Origin: Mycobacterium sp. ELW1
GTDB taxonomy: Bacteria > Actinomycetota > Actinomycetes > Mycobacteriales > Mycobacteriaceae
DNA: 64,000 bases
Reading direction: 5' to 3'
Assembly (NCBI RefSeq): GCF_008329905.1
Contig: NZ_CP032155.1
Span: 1,240,001 to 1,304,000, forward strand
In this document: positions 34,330 through 42,792 of the stretch, in pieces
Layout of the letters: every line of letters starts with the position of its first letter
Position numbering within the stretch: position 1 is the stretch's first letter
Program-made: the position numbers and the translations under genes
Notes under the pieces: model-generated
Told to the model about the DNA's origin: nothing
Seen by the model: only the letters and a program-made list of their open reading frames with translations
The model's database searches: none

Positions 34330-37010
34330 GCCGGTCCATGATCGAAGCTCGAACGCCCAATGGCCGATCACTGTTATCGGATCTCGAGGCCCTGTCCCGG
34401 CGCCAATCGGACGCCGATCGTGAGGGGCCGCGTTCGTTTCCGCTGCGCAGTGAGCCGCTGCGCGGTGAGTCGCTGTATTCCTGGCTGCAAGCGTACGCCG
34501 TGCGGCTCGGTGTATCGGTCGGTGACTTGTATTGGCAGATGGGGCTTGAACATCGGAGCGACGCCGGCAGACGCCTGAATGCCCAGGAATTGAGTCCCGA
34601 GGACGTTGCGGTGATCAGCGCTGCCACCGGCTACCCAGCCGTCGACATCCAGGCATTGACCTTCGTGCACTACGCGCTCACCACCGCTGAAATCTTCGGG
34701 CCACCGGCTCGGTTGACCACGCTAGCCCGATGGCATCGCGTCGCGGGATCCCAATTCTGCCCGCACTGTCTCGCTGCCAGCGGGGGCAGATGGAAGCTGC
34801 AGTGGCTGCTGATCTGGACATTCGCCTGCACCCAACACCATTGTCTACTCGCCGATCGCTGCCCGACCTGCGGTCACCGCCAAGGAACGCGGCCATTGAT
34901 CGGGCCCAGGCCACCACACCCGACTCAGTGCGACGGCCCGGTTCCCGGTCGAGGCAAACGCGGCGCCCGCTGTGGCACTGATCTGGAACAGGCCACCGTC
35001 GTGGGGCTGGACCCTGGCCATCCCGCACTGGCCGCGCAGGCTACCCTGTCCGCCCTCCTGGACCGCGGCGTCTCCACCTGGGGTACCTACCGCCGCCACC
35101 CGCGGCCCATGGCAGACGTCCTGGCCGATATCCGCATCCTCGGCCGCAACATCCTCTGCGCCGTGCCAGATAAACACCTCGACCGGTTCGTACCGGCCGA
35201 TCTCGTCACCGAATACCGCCGAGCACGGCGCCACCGCGGGATAGACGATCACGAACACCCCGTCAGCGCACCCCAGTGGTCCACCGGGCCGCCCATCATC
35301 AGAGCCGTGGCCATCTCCGCTGCGTTGCAGGTCTTGGGATCGCCCGATCTTCACGCCGCTGCCGCGCCCCTGGCCGCGCTTCCCGGCGACGTCGACCGCT
35401 ACGACCTACACCGGACATCCCTGTCCGACGACCCCGGCACCCAAACGGCAAGTCCGGTCCTGCAAGCGATTCAGCTGATCGCCGCCGAAGCGCAACTCAG
35501 CCCGGTCGATCAACTCCACTATCGGCTGGGAACCCCATTCCCGCAGCGGCCGCGCAACGACGACGCCCGGCGCCACCGACTACAGAGGTGCACGCCGTCG
35601 CTGCTGTGGCCCAGCTGGGCGTTGAGACTGTGCCCGTCGTCGTTGTATCAACCGTCCGCGCGCACCGCGCTGTCGGTCGCTCTTCTGCTGGTGTCGACCA
35701 CTGTCGACGTCGACCAGGCCGCAGCGATGTTGGGCAATGCAGTAACGCCGTCCAATGTCGTCTTCGTGCTGTGGCGTCTCAAAGCATCAGGATGCTGGGA
35801 GGACATCCGAACCGCGCTCATTCGACTCTCCGATTACCTGGACCGCGACGGCGCACCGATCGATTACGACCGCCGCCGCCGGCTCGATTACACCGGCCTG
35901 CTGCCTGAGGCGCAGTGGAAGACGTTGTGCCGCAGCATCCGGATGCAGCCGCAAGGGCTATCTACGGCGCGCCGTTATCTGCGTGAGCAAGTGAGTGGGG
36001 TACCTGAGGCTGCCGCGGATGATTACCGCGCCCACACCATCGGCGTACGTCTGTCCGAGTTTCCTCGGCGGCTCACTCCCGCACTGTCCCAGGGCCTGCA
36101 CACCTGTGCAGTGAACTTCCTTGCTGCACAGGGCATCCATGACGAGCCCGTCGCGTGGGAGCCGACAATAGACCTGGCAGAAACACTCGACCTGCCCGGA
36201 TGGCGTATTGGCGATATCGATGTCACGGAGCTGCACCGGTTGGTCCGCACTCAACGACTGCGGTTACCGACTATTGTGCGACGCCTTGACGTGAACACTG
36301 GTCTCGTCCGCTATGCGCTCGAGCGGTGTCCTGCACCACCTCGAGTGCCGAGACCGCGGACACCGCGCGTCGGCGCCCCGCGACCGGGCCGCGCCTATCA
36401 GCGCGCCGTGGAAGCGCTGCCCGCGGACCGTCTGCGCGAGCTCTACCTCGATGAGCGAAAGAGCCTGCGCAGCATTGGCGCCGTGGCGGGCGTCAGCGAC
36501 TCCACGGTGAGGAAGCTTGCCAGGGACTACGGCATCACCATGCGCAAGCCGGGCGAAAAATTAGGCCACTCAGTGGATCCCGGCTGGCTCTACACCGAAT
36601 ACATCACCAAACACCGGTCCATGAATGACATCAGCCACGAACTGCACATGAACCCGGTAGCGCTAGCCGCCATCGCTACTCAACAGGGCATCCCGGTGCG
36701 CACCGTCGGCCGCCACACGCGAGCCGAGCTCGCCGCCGATCACACCATTCCCGCCATCTTGATTCCCGCTCTGATCGGACACGGCGGCTGGGAGCGACTG
36801 CAGCGCTTCGCAGTGATCGCACAGCACCACCGTTTCGCCGACGCAGCCCACGCGCTGGGAACAACGGTTCCTACGGTCGCCGGCACCGTCCAACGGCTGG
36901 AACGCGACTTCAGACACGATCTTGTGCTCCGATCGCCGGTACGAGTCACCCGCTACGGTCGCCGGGTATTGGATGCGGTCACCGAACTCGCACACCGCGG
37001 CGGCCCCTAA
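34326..37010 (+). CDS. tniQ: Large TniQ/TnsD-like protein with C-terminal HTH domains
   Basis: 894 aa from GTG 34326. The TniQ domain spans about residues 38-200: FPLRSEPLRGESLYSWLQAYA and the zinc motif FCPHCLAASGGRWKL...FACTQHHCLLADRCPTCG. A long TnsD-like middle follows. The C-terminal 230 residues hold a helix-turn-helix (LRSIGAVAGVSDSTVRKLARDYG) and then a segment that reads like a LysR N-terminal domain: RFAVIAQHHRFADAAHAL / GTTVPTVAGTVQRLERDF / RHDLVLRSPVRVTRYGRRVL. Such a fusion suggests direct recognition of a specific DNA target, as TnsD does in Tn7. The site is not identifiable from this window. Confidence 0.85.
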   Translation: MSRSMIEARTPNGRSLLSDLEALSRRQSDADREGPRSFPLRSEPLRGESLYSWLQAYAVRLGVSVGDLYWQMGLEHRSDAGRRLNAQELSPEDVAVISAATGYPAVDIQALTFVHYALTTAEIFGPPARLTTLARWHRVAGSQFCPHCLAASGGRWKLQWLLIWTFACTQHHCLLADRCPTCGHRQGTRPLIGPRPPHPTQCDGPVPGRGKRGARCGTDLEQATVVGLDPGHPALAAQATLSALLDRGVSTWGTYRRHPRPMADVLADIRILGRNILCAVPDKHLDRFVPADLVTEYRRARRHRGIDDHEHPVSAPQWSTGPPIIRAVAISAALQVLGSPDLHAAAAPLAALPGDVDRYDLHRTSLSDDPGTQTASPVLQAIQLIAAEAQLSPVDQLHYRLGTPFPQRPRNDDARRHRLQRCTPSLLWPSWALRLCPSSLYQPSARTALSVALLLVSTTVDVDQAAAMLGNAVTPSNVVFVLWRLKASGCWEDIRTALIRLSDYLDRDGAPIDYDRRRRLDYTGLLPEAQWKTLCRSIRMQPQGLSTARRYLREQVSGVPEAAADDYRAHTIGVRLSEFPRRLTPALSQGLHTCAVNFLAAQGIHDEPVAWEPTIDLAETLDLPGWRIGDIDVTELHRLVRTQRLRLPTIVRRLDVNTGLVRYALERCPAPPRVPRPRTPRVGAPRPGRAYQRAVEALPADRLRELYLDERKSLRSIGAVAGVSDSTVRKLARDYGITMRKPGEKLGHSVDPGWLYTEYITKHRSMNDISHELHMNPVALAAIATQQGIPVRTVGRHTRAELAADHTIPAILIPALIGHGGWERLQRFAVIAQHHRFADAAHALGTTVPTVAGTVQRLERDFRHDLVLRSPVRVTRYGRRVLDAVTELAHRGGP

Positions 37011-37106
37011 ACACCTGCCGCACCACTCACCTCGGAGCTCTGCCGTTGCAGCAGTGCCCACTGTTCGCGCTGCGATGAACCAACGCCGATGCGCGAACCG
37101 TTGCTG

Positions 37107-37150
37107 GCACTACTAGTGATACCCACTCAGTTATGCACTACTAGTAATAC
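37107..37150 (+). promoter_or_regulatory. Two copies of CTACTAGT motif before second tniQ
   Basis: GCACTACTAGTGATAC (37107-37122) and GCACTACTAGTAATAC (37135-37150) have 28 bases between start points. The same 16-base motif recurs at 38399-38411 (inverted) and 38855-38870. They lie between the two tniQ genes and are candidates for operators of the XRE protein or transposase-binding repeats. Confidence 0.75.
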
Positions 37151-37260
37151 ACTGGCCTTAGCGTGGCGCGCTGCATAAAGCGGCGCGCTGCATCGCTTCG
37201 GCGACCAGCCCCTGCCTGAGAATGGGCGGCCGCGCGGTTACTCGTGCGAAGGAATCGTTG

Positions 37261-38397
37261 GTGCCAGATCAGGATTCGCCGCATTCAGCCACGACCACTC
37301 CCGTCCGGACGCTGCCGCTGCGTGTGCAGCCGGTCGCGGGGGAGTCCCTCGAATCGTGGGTGGACGCCCTGGCCAGCCGCCACGGCGTGACGGTCATCGA
37401 CATGATCCAGTTCCTGAACATCGACCCTCGCGCGACGAGGGGAGCGGCGTGGGCCGAGGCCGAAGCTGACCATCTCGCACCAGCCGCCGGGGTGGCAATC
37501 GACACGATCCGAGCCATGACATGGCAACACCTGAATACAACCAGCACAACAACACCCGACGGCGTCTCACTGCCAGTGCGCACCTTTGCTCAACCCTTCT
37601 CCCGGTTCTGCCCACACTGCCTGAGCAGCACTGGCGGCCGCTGGAAACTGAGCTGGCGACTACGCGCCGCCATTGCCTGTTCGATGCACGGATGTCTACT
37701 CGCAGAGGTGTGTCCACGCTGTCGCAGGCCCCAGCGTCGACACCCCGCCTACCGCAACTGCGTTCCCCATCTCGGACACTGCCCCAACCGCGTCCACCGC
37801 GGACACGACAACCAGCCCTGCGACTACGACCTACGCCACACCGCCGTGAAGTACCTGCCCCGCAACCACGCACTCCTCATCGCCCAGCGCCGCCTCGACG
37901 CAATGATCGGACCACCGCAATCACACCTGCCGATCTATGGAGCCGATCGCCCACCGGCCGCAGCGATCCTGTACGACATTGGCTTCCTCGCCGCCCTGCT
38001 CGTGGCGGCCGCGCCCACGCAGACCCTGTTGGCGTATTTGGACAGGTGCTGGTCGAAACCCCCCGGGGGTCCTACAGCAGCCTCGTCGTCAACACCCCGC
38101 GGCATGCTGGGATTGGCCTCAGCCGTCGCCGTCCTGTCATCGCCCAACGGCGACCATGCGGCCGCGTCCTTGCAACAGATCTGCGGCGGCGCACTCGTTG
38201 TCGCGTCGCGGCACTTCGGAGAAGCCAGACGCTCTCGGCTGACCCCCATCGTGCAGGCCCTCACCGCGCCGATCCGCATGGTCGGCACCACGCACAGACA
38301 TGCCCCGGCTACGGCGTACAGGCCGGCGCACGCCGCTGAGGATGTCGCTGCGCGCACCGCCGACCGGCCACCACCGTCCGCACCTGACGATCGATGA
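37261..38397 (+). CDS. Second, shorter TniQ family protein
   Basis: 378 aa from GTG 37261 (AAGGA upstream; ATG 37222 is in frame). LPLRVQPVAGESLESWVDALASRHGV and the zinc motif FCPHCLSSTGGRWKLSWRL...IACSMHGCLLAEVCPRC parallel the first TniQ, but the long TnsD-like extension and HTH are missing. The C-terminus is disordered and rich in Ala, Pro and Arg. Separate short TniQ proteins in Tn7-like elements can serve a different target pathway. A 250-base gap with two motif copies separates it from the first tniQ, so it may have its own promoter. Confidence 0.82.
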   Translation: MPDQDSPHSATTTPVRTLPLRVQPVAGESLESWVDALASRHGVTVIDMIQFLNIDPRATRGAAWAEAEADHLAPAAGVAIDTIRAMTWQHLNTTSTTTPDGVSLPVRTFAQPFSRFCPHCLSSTGGRWKLSWRLRAAIACSMHGCLLAEVCPRCRRPQRRHPAYRNCVPHLGHCPNRVHRGHDNQPCDYDLRHTAVKYLPRNHALLIAQRRLDAMIGPPQSHLPIYGADRPPAAAILYDIGFLAALLVAAAPTQTLLAYLDRCWSKPPGGPTAASSSTPRGMLGLASAVAVLSSPNGDHAAASLQQICGGALVVASRHFGEARRSRLTPIVQALTAPIRMVGTTHRHAPATAYRPAHAAEDVAARTADRPPPSAPDDR

Positions 38398-38398
38398 T

Positions 38399-38411
38399 GT
38401 ATCACTAGTAG
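38399..38411 (-). promoter_or_regulatory. Inverted CTACTAGT motif at XRE gene start
   Basis: GTATCACTAGTAG is the reverse complement of CTACTAGTGATAC, found twice before the second tniQ. It overlaps the stop of tniQ (38397) closely and lies 11 bases before the XRE start, so binding here could repress the regulator gene itself. Confidence 0.7.
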
Positions 38412-38422
38412 GGCTGACTTGG

Positions 38423-38710
38423 ATGGGCGGCGCCGACACGCTGATCGATGTGCCGACCCGCCCCAGTCAAAACGACCCCGATCGGGTCGCACAATGGGAA
38501 TACTGGCGCGAAATCGTCGGCGCCAACATTCGTAAGCAACGCCTCAAGGCGGGTATCAGTCAAGAGGAACTGGCGTTGCGTTCCGGAGTCACCCGCAACG
38601 TCCTCATCGATGTCGAACACGGCCGACGAGGCCTGCTCTACGAGCGGCTCTTTGACCTCGCCGACGCACTGGATATTCCCGTCAGCAGGCTCCTCGCGGA
38701 CCGCCGATAA
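38423..38710 (+). CDS. XRE-family (Cro/C1-type) DNA-binding regulator
   Basis: 95 aa from ATG 38423. The helix-turn-helix is IVGANIRKQRLKAGISQEEL / ALRSGVTRNVLIDVEHGRRG / LLYERLFDLADALDIPVSRL, a standard Cro/C1 domain preceded by 30 polar residues. One motif copy lies just upstream, one about 145 bases downstream, and two before the preceding tniQ. It is likely a repressor that controls itself and the TniQ protein, as in mobile elements. Confidence 0.82.
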   Translation: MGGADTLIDVPTRPSQNDPDRVAQWEYWREIVGANIRKQRLKAGISQEELALRSGVTRNVLIDVEHGRRGLLYERLFDLADALDIPVSRLLADRR

Positions 38711-39049
38711 CTCCGAAAAGCCATGGAGTCCGCGACATTCGCGGTGGTTCGGACGTTGCCGGGACTCGCTCATCGAGTCGGTTAGTCATGGCAGCCGTGG
38801 GACGAATTCGATGCGGCCGCTGCAGAAGCCACCTGGGGTGCACATTGCGCGATAGCACTACTAGTAGTACCCTGAGTTAGGCCCGGGAGTGGCCTCACCA
38901 AAGAGTCGGCATCTGGGCGACAAGCCGGCCGCGCAGGACGCGGTAACAGCCGCGAGGAGACGCCCCGAAATGCCCTCCCGGACCACACCCCGTATCGCAC
39001 GACTCGGCGGAACTCGCGGCGCACTTCAGCGCGGCCGATCATAGAGACT
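38711..39049. other. Non-coding stretch with fourth CTACTAGT motif
   Basis: No supported gene was found. GCACTACTAGTAGTAC at 38855-38870, followed by CCTGAGTTAGG, resembles the two copies before the second tniQ (which are followed by CCACTCAGTTA or ACTGGCCTTAG). The stretch could hold one end of the element or the control region of the gene at 39050. Confidence 0.55.
38855..38870 (+). promoter_or_regulatory. Fourth copy of the CTACTAGT motif
   Basis: GCACTACTAGTAGTAC lies downstream of the XRE gene in the same orientation as the two copies before the second tniQ and shares their 5' part without mismatch. Confidence 0.7.
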
Positions 39050-39409
39050 ATGGCGATGTCCCCTCCCCACCGGTCCCGACAGGTGGCTTCGCAACCCGAA
39101 GCGCTTGGCGAAGACGTGCTGGATGCCAGGTACGCAGAGCTGGCAGGTGAGCACAACAGCGAAGTCGCTAACCCCGCGAGACGGGCGGGCCGGGCCGCGG
39201 GAGCGGATGAGAAAAATGCCGGGAGAGATAGCCGTGCAACCGAACTCGGACCTGTGGCTGATGCGCAAGCGGGCGCAGACGAAACATCGACGGAGAACTG
39301 GACGGCCGAGACTGACCTGCGCAATGAACTTCGTGCCGCAGATGCAGACTTCGCAGCGGGCAACACCATCAGCGGCGAGGAGCTGCGGCGCCGCTACGGA
39401 CTGCCGTGA
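39050..39409 (+). CDS. Antitoxin-like hypothetical protein
   Basis: 119 aa. The first 85 residues are Ala/Glu-rich with no recognised domain. The end, LRNELRAADADFAAGNTISGEELRRRYGLP, is the kind of C-terminus seen in Phd/RelB-type antitoxins of actinobacteria, which clamps the toxin. No complete toxin follows: the GTG frame at its stop (39407) ends after 26 codons. It is perhaps an orphan or decayed toxin-antitoxin pair. Confidence 0.45.
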   Translation: MAMSPPHRSRQVASQPEALGEDVLDARYAELAGEHNSEVANPARRAGRAAGADEKNAGRDSRATELGPVADAQAGADETSTENWTAETDLRNELRAADADFAAGNTISGEELRRRYGLP

Positions 39410-39622
39410 TCGGCCCCCTCGCAACGCTCACAGCGCCCGCCGTCGAGATTGGACATTGCCTAGGCCGTTTAGCTATCAGGAGGTGACGCCAAGTGATGTC
39501 GCCTGGTTCTTCGACGGCGGCTGGGGCTATCGAGGGTGGCCACATCTGGCGTCCATCGGGGCACACGAAGCCCTTGGTAACCAGGCGGGTTCACTTCGTG
39601 TGTCTGGCTAAACTCCGTTGCC

Positions 39623-40599
39623 ATGACGCCTGAGGGCATGATCGCGTGGTTGATGGACTCCGGTCCGGCGCTGCTTTGGCAGGTCGAACGCGACATTCTG
39701 GGCGAAGCACCCCAGGTCTGGGAAGCGACACGTGCAAAGGTTGCTACCGAGGGTTGGGGCTTGCGTCTGCTTGAGCTCCAGGATCCGGACGGGCAGTGGG
39801 CTGGTGGCGCATTTTTTCCTGCGGACTATGACTTTGACGGCCCTGAGCATGTGGAGGGCAGCCAGCCGTGGACGGCAACGACCTGGACACTCAATCTGCT
39901 GCGGGAGTGGGGTCTGGATCCTGCTGTCCTACGGGAGCGCCGCACCGTCGAGTTGCTTGCTGAAAACAGCCGTTGGGAGTACGAGGACTTGCCCGACTGG
40001 AGCGGGGAGGTGGACTGCTGCATCACCGCCTGGACGGTCGCCAACGGAGTATGGCTCGGCGCCGACATTACCGGCATCATCGACTGGTTCTGCGAGCATC
40101 AGTTGCCTGACGGCGGCTGGAACTGCGAGTGGGAACAGGGCTCCACACGGTCGTCGTTCCATTCGACCCTGAACACGTTGAAAGGCCTGCTCGCCTTCGA
40201 CGCCGCGACTGGCGGCGCCGACGCGACCCGCGCAGCCCGGTATGCCGGTGAGGAATACCTGCTGCAGCGCAACCTCTTTCGTCGCCTGACAACCGGCGAC
40301 CAGGTCGGCCCCTGGGTTGACCGGCTCGCCTACCCCTACCGCTGGACCTACAGTGTCCTGAACGCCGCGGACTACTTCCGCCAAGCCGGCCACCTCGACA
40401 ACATGAAACCCGATCCTCGCATGGCCGAAGCGATCGCAATGATCCGCGCGACACGACAACCCGACGGCACCTGGCTGCAGGCTGGCCGCCAGCCCGGACG
40501 AGTGTGGTCGAGATCGACGCACCTGCTGGACGGCCATCGAAATGGCTGACGCTGATCGGAACGAGAGTGCTGACCTGGTGGGATTCAGAACTTGGCTGA
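39623..40599 (+). pseudogene. Squalene-hopene-cyclase-like (prenyltransferase/terpenoid toroid) protein, C-terminal frameshift
   Basis: The frame from ATG 39623 encodes repeated QW-type segments (LLELQDPDGQWAGGAFF; FCEHQLPDGGWNCEW; IRATRQPDGTWLQ) in an alpha-toroid fold like that of prokaryotic squalene-oxidase-repeat proteins. The frame ends at 40549 with RQPGRVWSRSTHLL. Adding one T in GTGTGGTCGAG (near 40506) gives GRVWFEIDAPAGRPSKWLTL and a stop at 40599, the usual FEIDAP-like ending, so a single-base deletion is likely. The protein is shorter than true cyclases and lacks the catalytic DXDD motif; enzymatic activity is doubtful. Confidence 0.68.
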
Positions 40600-40831
40600 C
40601 CAGATGCAGGCGAGAGGCCGTTGTCGATAGCGCCACCGTACGGGGATGCGCTATCTCGATTTTTCCTAACGTTCCAGCCCACATAGTTCGTTCAACTGCA
40701 AGAATCTGTCACGCGCGCTGTTCGCGGCGCTTGGGATCGTGGAGCTCGACAGCAATGAGGTGTCGTCCTGCCGAGGCGACAGGAACGATCGATGAGGCCT
40801 GCGGGCCGGTGCACGGAGGACACTAGGCTCC

Positions 40832-41029
40832 ATGAAGTTCCACGTACCACCGAACGATCAACGATGGTTCTGGACGGCGGCGTGGCAGAGGCGTGAAGGT
40901 GAGGTGGACGCTCGCGTCGCCGCCGATGAAGTCGACGTCCATATTGACGGTGACGCGTTTCTGGATCATCTCGACCGTCTAAATGCTGACTACAATGGCC
41001 AACCTGAAATGCCCAGCTCTGGGCATTGA
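40832..41029 (+). CDS. Antitoxin C-terminal-type small protein
   Basis: 65 aa, preceded by GGAGG. FWTAAWQRREGEVDARVAAD followed by EVDVHIDGDAFLDHLDRL is the C-terminal, toxin-wrapping part of actinobacterial AbrB/VapB-type antitoxins (pattern FW..EWQ..E.E.D..IA.G.V). The N-terminal DNA-binding swapped-hairpin domain is missing, so it is truncated or a free toxin-binding fragment. A second fragment of the same type lies on the opposite strand at about 41.3 kb. Confidence 0.5.
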   Translation: MKFHVPPNDQRWFWTAAWQRREGEVDARVAADEVDVHIDGDAFLDHLDRLNADYNGQPEMPSSGH

Positions 41030-41142
41030 GCAGCGATTTGCAGAGTGCGGTCATCGCGCTGGCCCTACCGTTGTCATACGTTGACACCATCGCCGGCAGC
41101 GACCCTAGGCTCGAAAACCGATGACACCACGATCAACACGGG
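41030..41142. other. Non-coding gap
   Basis: Between the plus-strand antitoxin fragment (ending 41029) and the opposing fragment (from 41143) no coding sequence or clear regulatory element was seen. The 41030-41417 stretch as a whole holds only the minus-strand antitoxin remnant. Confidence 0.4.
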
Positions 41143-41379
41143 TCACGCGCGCCGTTGGCCTGTTAGTGGCAGCGGCCGGGCAGCCTGTTGGCTTCGAACT
41201 TCACGACGACGGCGGGACCTTGAGCGCCGCAGCGTCAGGCTTACCTCGGCGTCGAGCCGATCCAGTTGCGCCACAAAGGATTCGCCGGAGTCGTAAACAG
41301 TGACACATCCAGCCGCAACGTGTTCATCGACTTCCTCTTCGCGTTGCTGCCAGCGATCCTGCCAGAATTTCCCGGACAG
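41143..41379 (-). pseudogene. Antitoxin C-terminal fragment
   Basis: The minus-strand frame after a TGA (41386-41388) reads LSGKFWQDRWQQREEEVDEH then VAAGCVTVYDSGESFVAQLD / RLDAEV, the same family as the protein at 40832. There is no ATG or GTG start in frame before the domain and no DNA-binding part. The last 30 residues are Arg-rich read-through. It lies just downstream of the MbcA-like gene and is best seen as a remnant. Confidence 0.45.
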
Positions 41380-41417
41380 TGTGCGTCACCTTGCGGTTGC
41401 GACCGCGTCGGCGAGCG

Positions 41418-41765
41418 TCACACGTAGGAACCGTCGATGAAGGATTCGGCCGCGCGACGAACCTCCTGGTAGCCCTCCTTAGCGAGCAGGTCGATAGGGC
41501 GCTCGCCGCTGAGGAGGCGATTCTTCGCGTGCAGCCACTGGCCGACGCCTCGAGCGGTAAGGGAGTCTGAAAGCAGCAGGACGAGGTCACGGAGCTGCGC
41601 GAGCCGGTCGTACCGGTCAGGGCGTATGTCACCGGTTCGCCAGCCGCGCACAGCACGGTCAGAGACCTGCGTGGCGGCAGCGATATCGAGCTGAGTGACG
41701 CCAAACGGCTTCAGCGCATCGACGATCTCGGTGGCTTCGACCGCCCGGTCCAATGTGGCTGCCAT
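41418..41765 (-). CDS. Xre/MbcA/ParS-type (DUF2384) antitoxin
   Basis: 115 aa from ATG 41765 (AGAGAG upstream; ATG 41801 is in frame). An N-terminal helix-turn-helix (LKPFGVTQLDIAAATQVSDRAVRGWRTGD) is followed by the DUF2384 toxin-binding domain (GVGQWLHAKNRLLSGERPIDLLAKEGYQEVRRAAESFIDG). The partner of such antitoxins is a RES-domain toxin encoded directly downstream. Here the downstream DNA holds only a fragment of another antitoxin, so the gene is an orphan. Confidence 0.75.
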   Translation of the reverse strand: MAATLDRAVEATEIVDALKPFGVTQLDIAAATQVSDRAVRGWRTGDIRPDRYDRLAQLRDLVLLLSDSLTARGVGQWLHAKNRLLSGERPIDLLAKEGYQEVRRAAESFIDGSYV

Positions 41766-41949
41766 AAGACTCTCTAAACTTCCGGTTTTGATTCCGGTCA
41801 TGCTACCGGTGTATCAGTCGTCGGCGGCAACCGGCTGGTACCGAGCAGTGCGGTCTTCCCGCCCGGCTGACAGGGTGGACAGTTATCGGCTCATAGATGG
41901 CACTCCGGGGTCTGGGCTGACGCAGTGGTGGGATTGGCTGCGGGCCCGG

Positions 41950-42792
41950 TCACCCGCACGGACCATGTCCCATCGCAGTGAGTATCCGATGCGCAGCGCT
42001 TAGCAGAAGGCCACCGCCCTGGACGTGTTCGGCGAGGTCTTCGGCGATGGCGACGTCCTTACCGAGCAAGTCAGCGATAAAACGCACGCGGGCTGATGGT
42101 GGCCGAAGGTCGCCAAGCAGGCCGGCATACATTTGCACCGCATAACTGCGTCCGCTGGCGTGCGGCAGGATGCCCATCAAAGCCGCCCCATCCACGCCCA
42201 ACGCGCCCGCGAACTCCGCGGTTTCGTGGGCCAGGCCCAGCGTGGCGGTCAACAGCAGGTTGTTGAGGAGTTTGGCCAGCTGACCGGCGCCCAGCGCCCC
42301 GACGTGCACGACGGGATCACCGAACGCGGACAGCACAGGGGCAATCGTTTGGTAGATGTCGTGGTCGCCGCCCACCATCACGAGTAGCTGCCCGGCGCGG
42401 GCGGCTTGGCCGCCGCCGCTGACCGGCGCGTCCAGCAGGTGAGCATGATGTTCGCTGAAACGCGTGCCGAGTTGGCGGCAGATGACCGGATGCACGGTGC
42501 TGTGGATCAGCACCGTTGTTCCCGGGGTGATCCCGGCCAGCAGTCCCTTCGGGCCCAGCGCCACCTCGATCACATCATCGTCATCGCGGACGCAAATGCC
42601 GATGACGTCGGCCAGTTCGGCGACTTCAGCCGCGCTGGAGGCGATCCGTGCAATGCCCTCGAAGGGCTCAACTGAAACGGGCCGGCGAGCCCACAACACG
42701 GTGTCATGCCCGGCGTCGATCAACGCCCGAGCCATCGGCGCTCCTTGGCTTCCGAGGCCGATGAATCCGAGAGTCGGCGGCGCCCCGGTCAT
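41950..42792 (-). CDS. NAD-binding 3-hydroxyisobutyrate-dehydrogenase-like protein
   Basis: 280 aa. The N-terminus TLGFIGLGSQGAPMARALIDAGHDTVLWARRP is the NAD(P)-binding motif of beta-hydroxyacid dehydrogenases. DAPVSGGGQAARAGQLLVMVGG is the substrate-binding DAPVSGG signature and AGQLAKLLNNLLL holds the catalytic Lys. It should oxidise a 3-hydroxyacid or reduce the semialdehyde. It stands alone, transcribed away from the antitoxin region, with a 285-base gap before the SDR gene. Substrate not deducible. Confidence 0.83.
   Translation of the reverse strand: MTGAPPTLGFIGLGSQGAPMARALIDAGHDTVLWARRPVSVEPFEGIARIASSAAEVAELADVIGICVRDDDDVIEVALGPKGLLAGITPGTTVLIHSTVHPVICRQLGTRFSEHHAHLLDAPVSGGGQAARAGQLLVMVGGDHDIYQTIAPVLSAFGDPVVHVGALGAGQLAKLLNNLLLTATLGLAHETAEFAGALGVDGAALMGILPHASGRSYAVQMYAGLLGDLRPPSARVRFIADLLGKDVAIAEDLAEHVQGGGLLLSAAHRILTAMGHGPCG

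Noticed and set aside
30241..38760. GCGACATTC at about 30269 and 38738 as transposon end repeats
   Set aside because: The two copies lie in the same orientation, whereas element ends must be inverted; nine bases shared in high-GC DNA is weak, and no TGT...ACA ends or target duplications accompany them.
39407..39487. Toxin gene starting at the GTGA of the 39050 gene
   Set aside because: The frame stops after 26 codons and shows no toxin motif.
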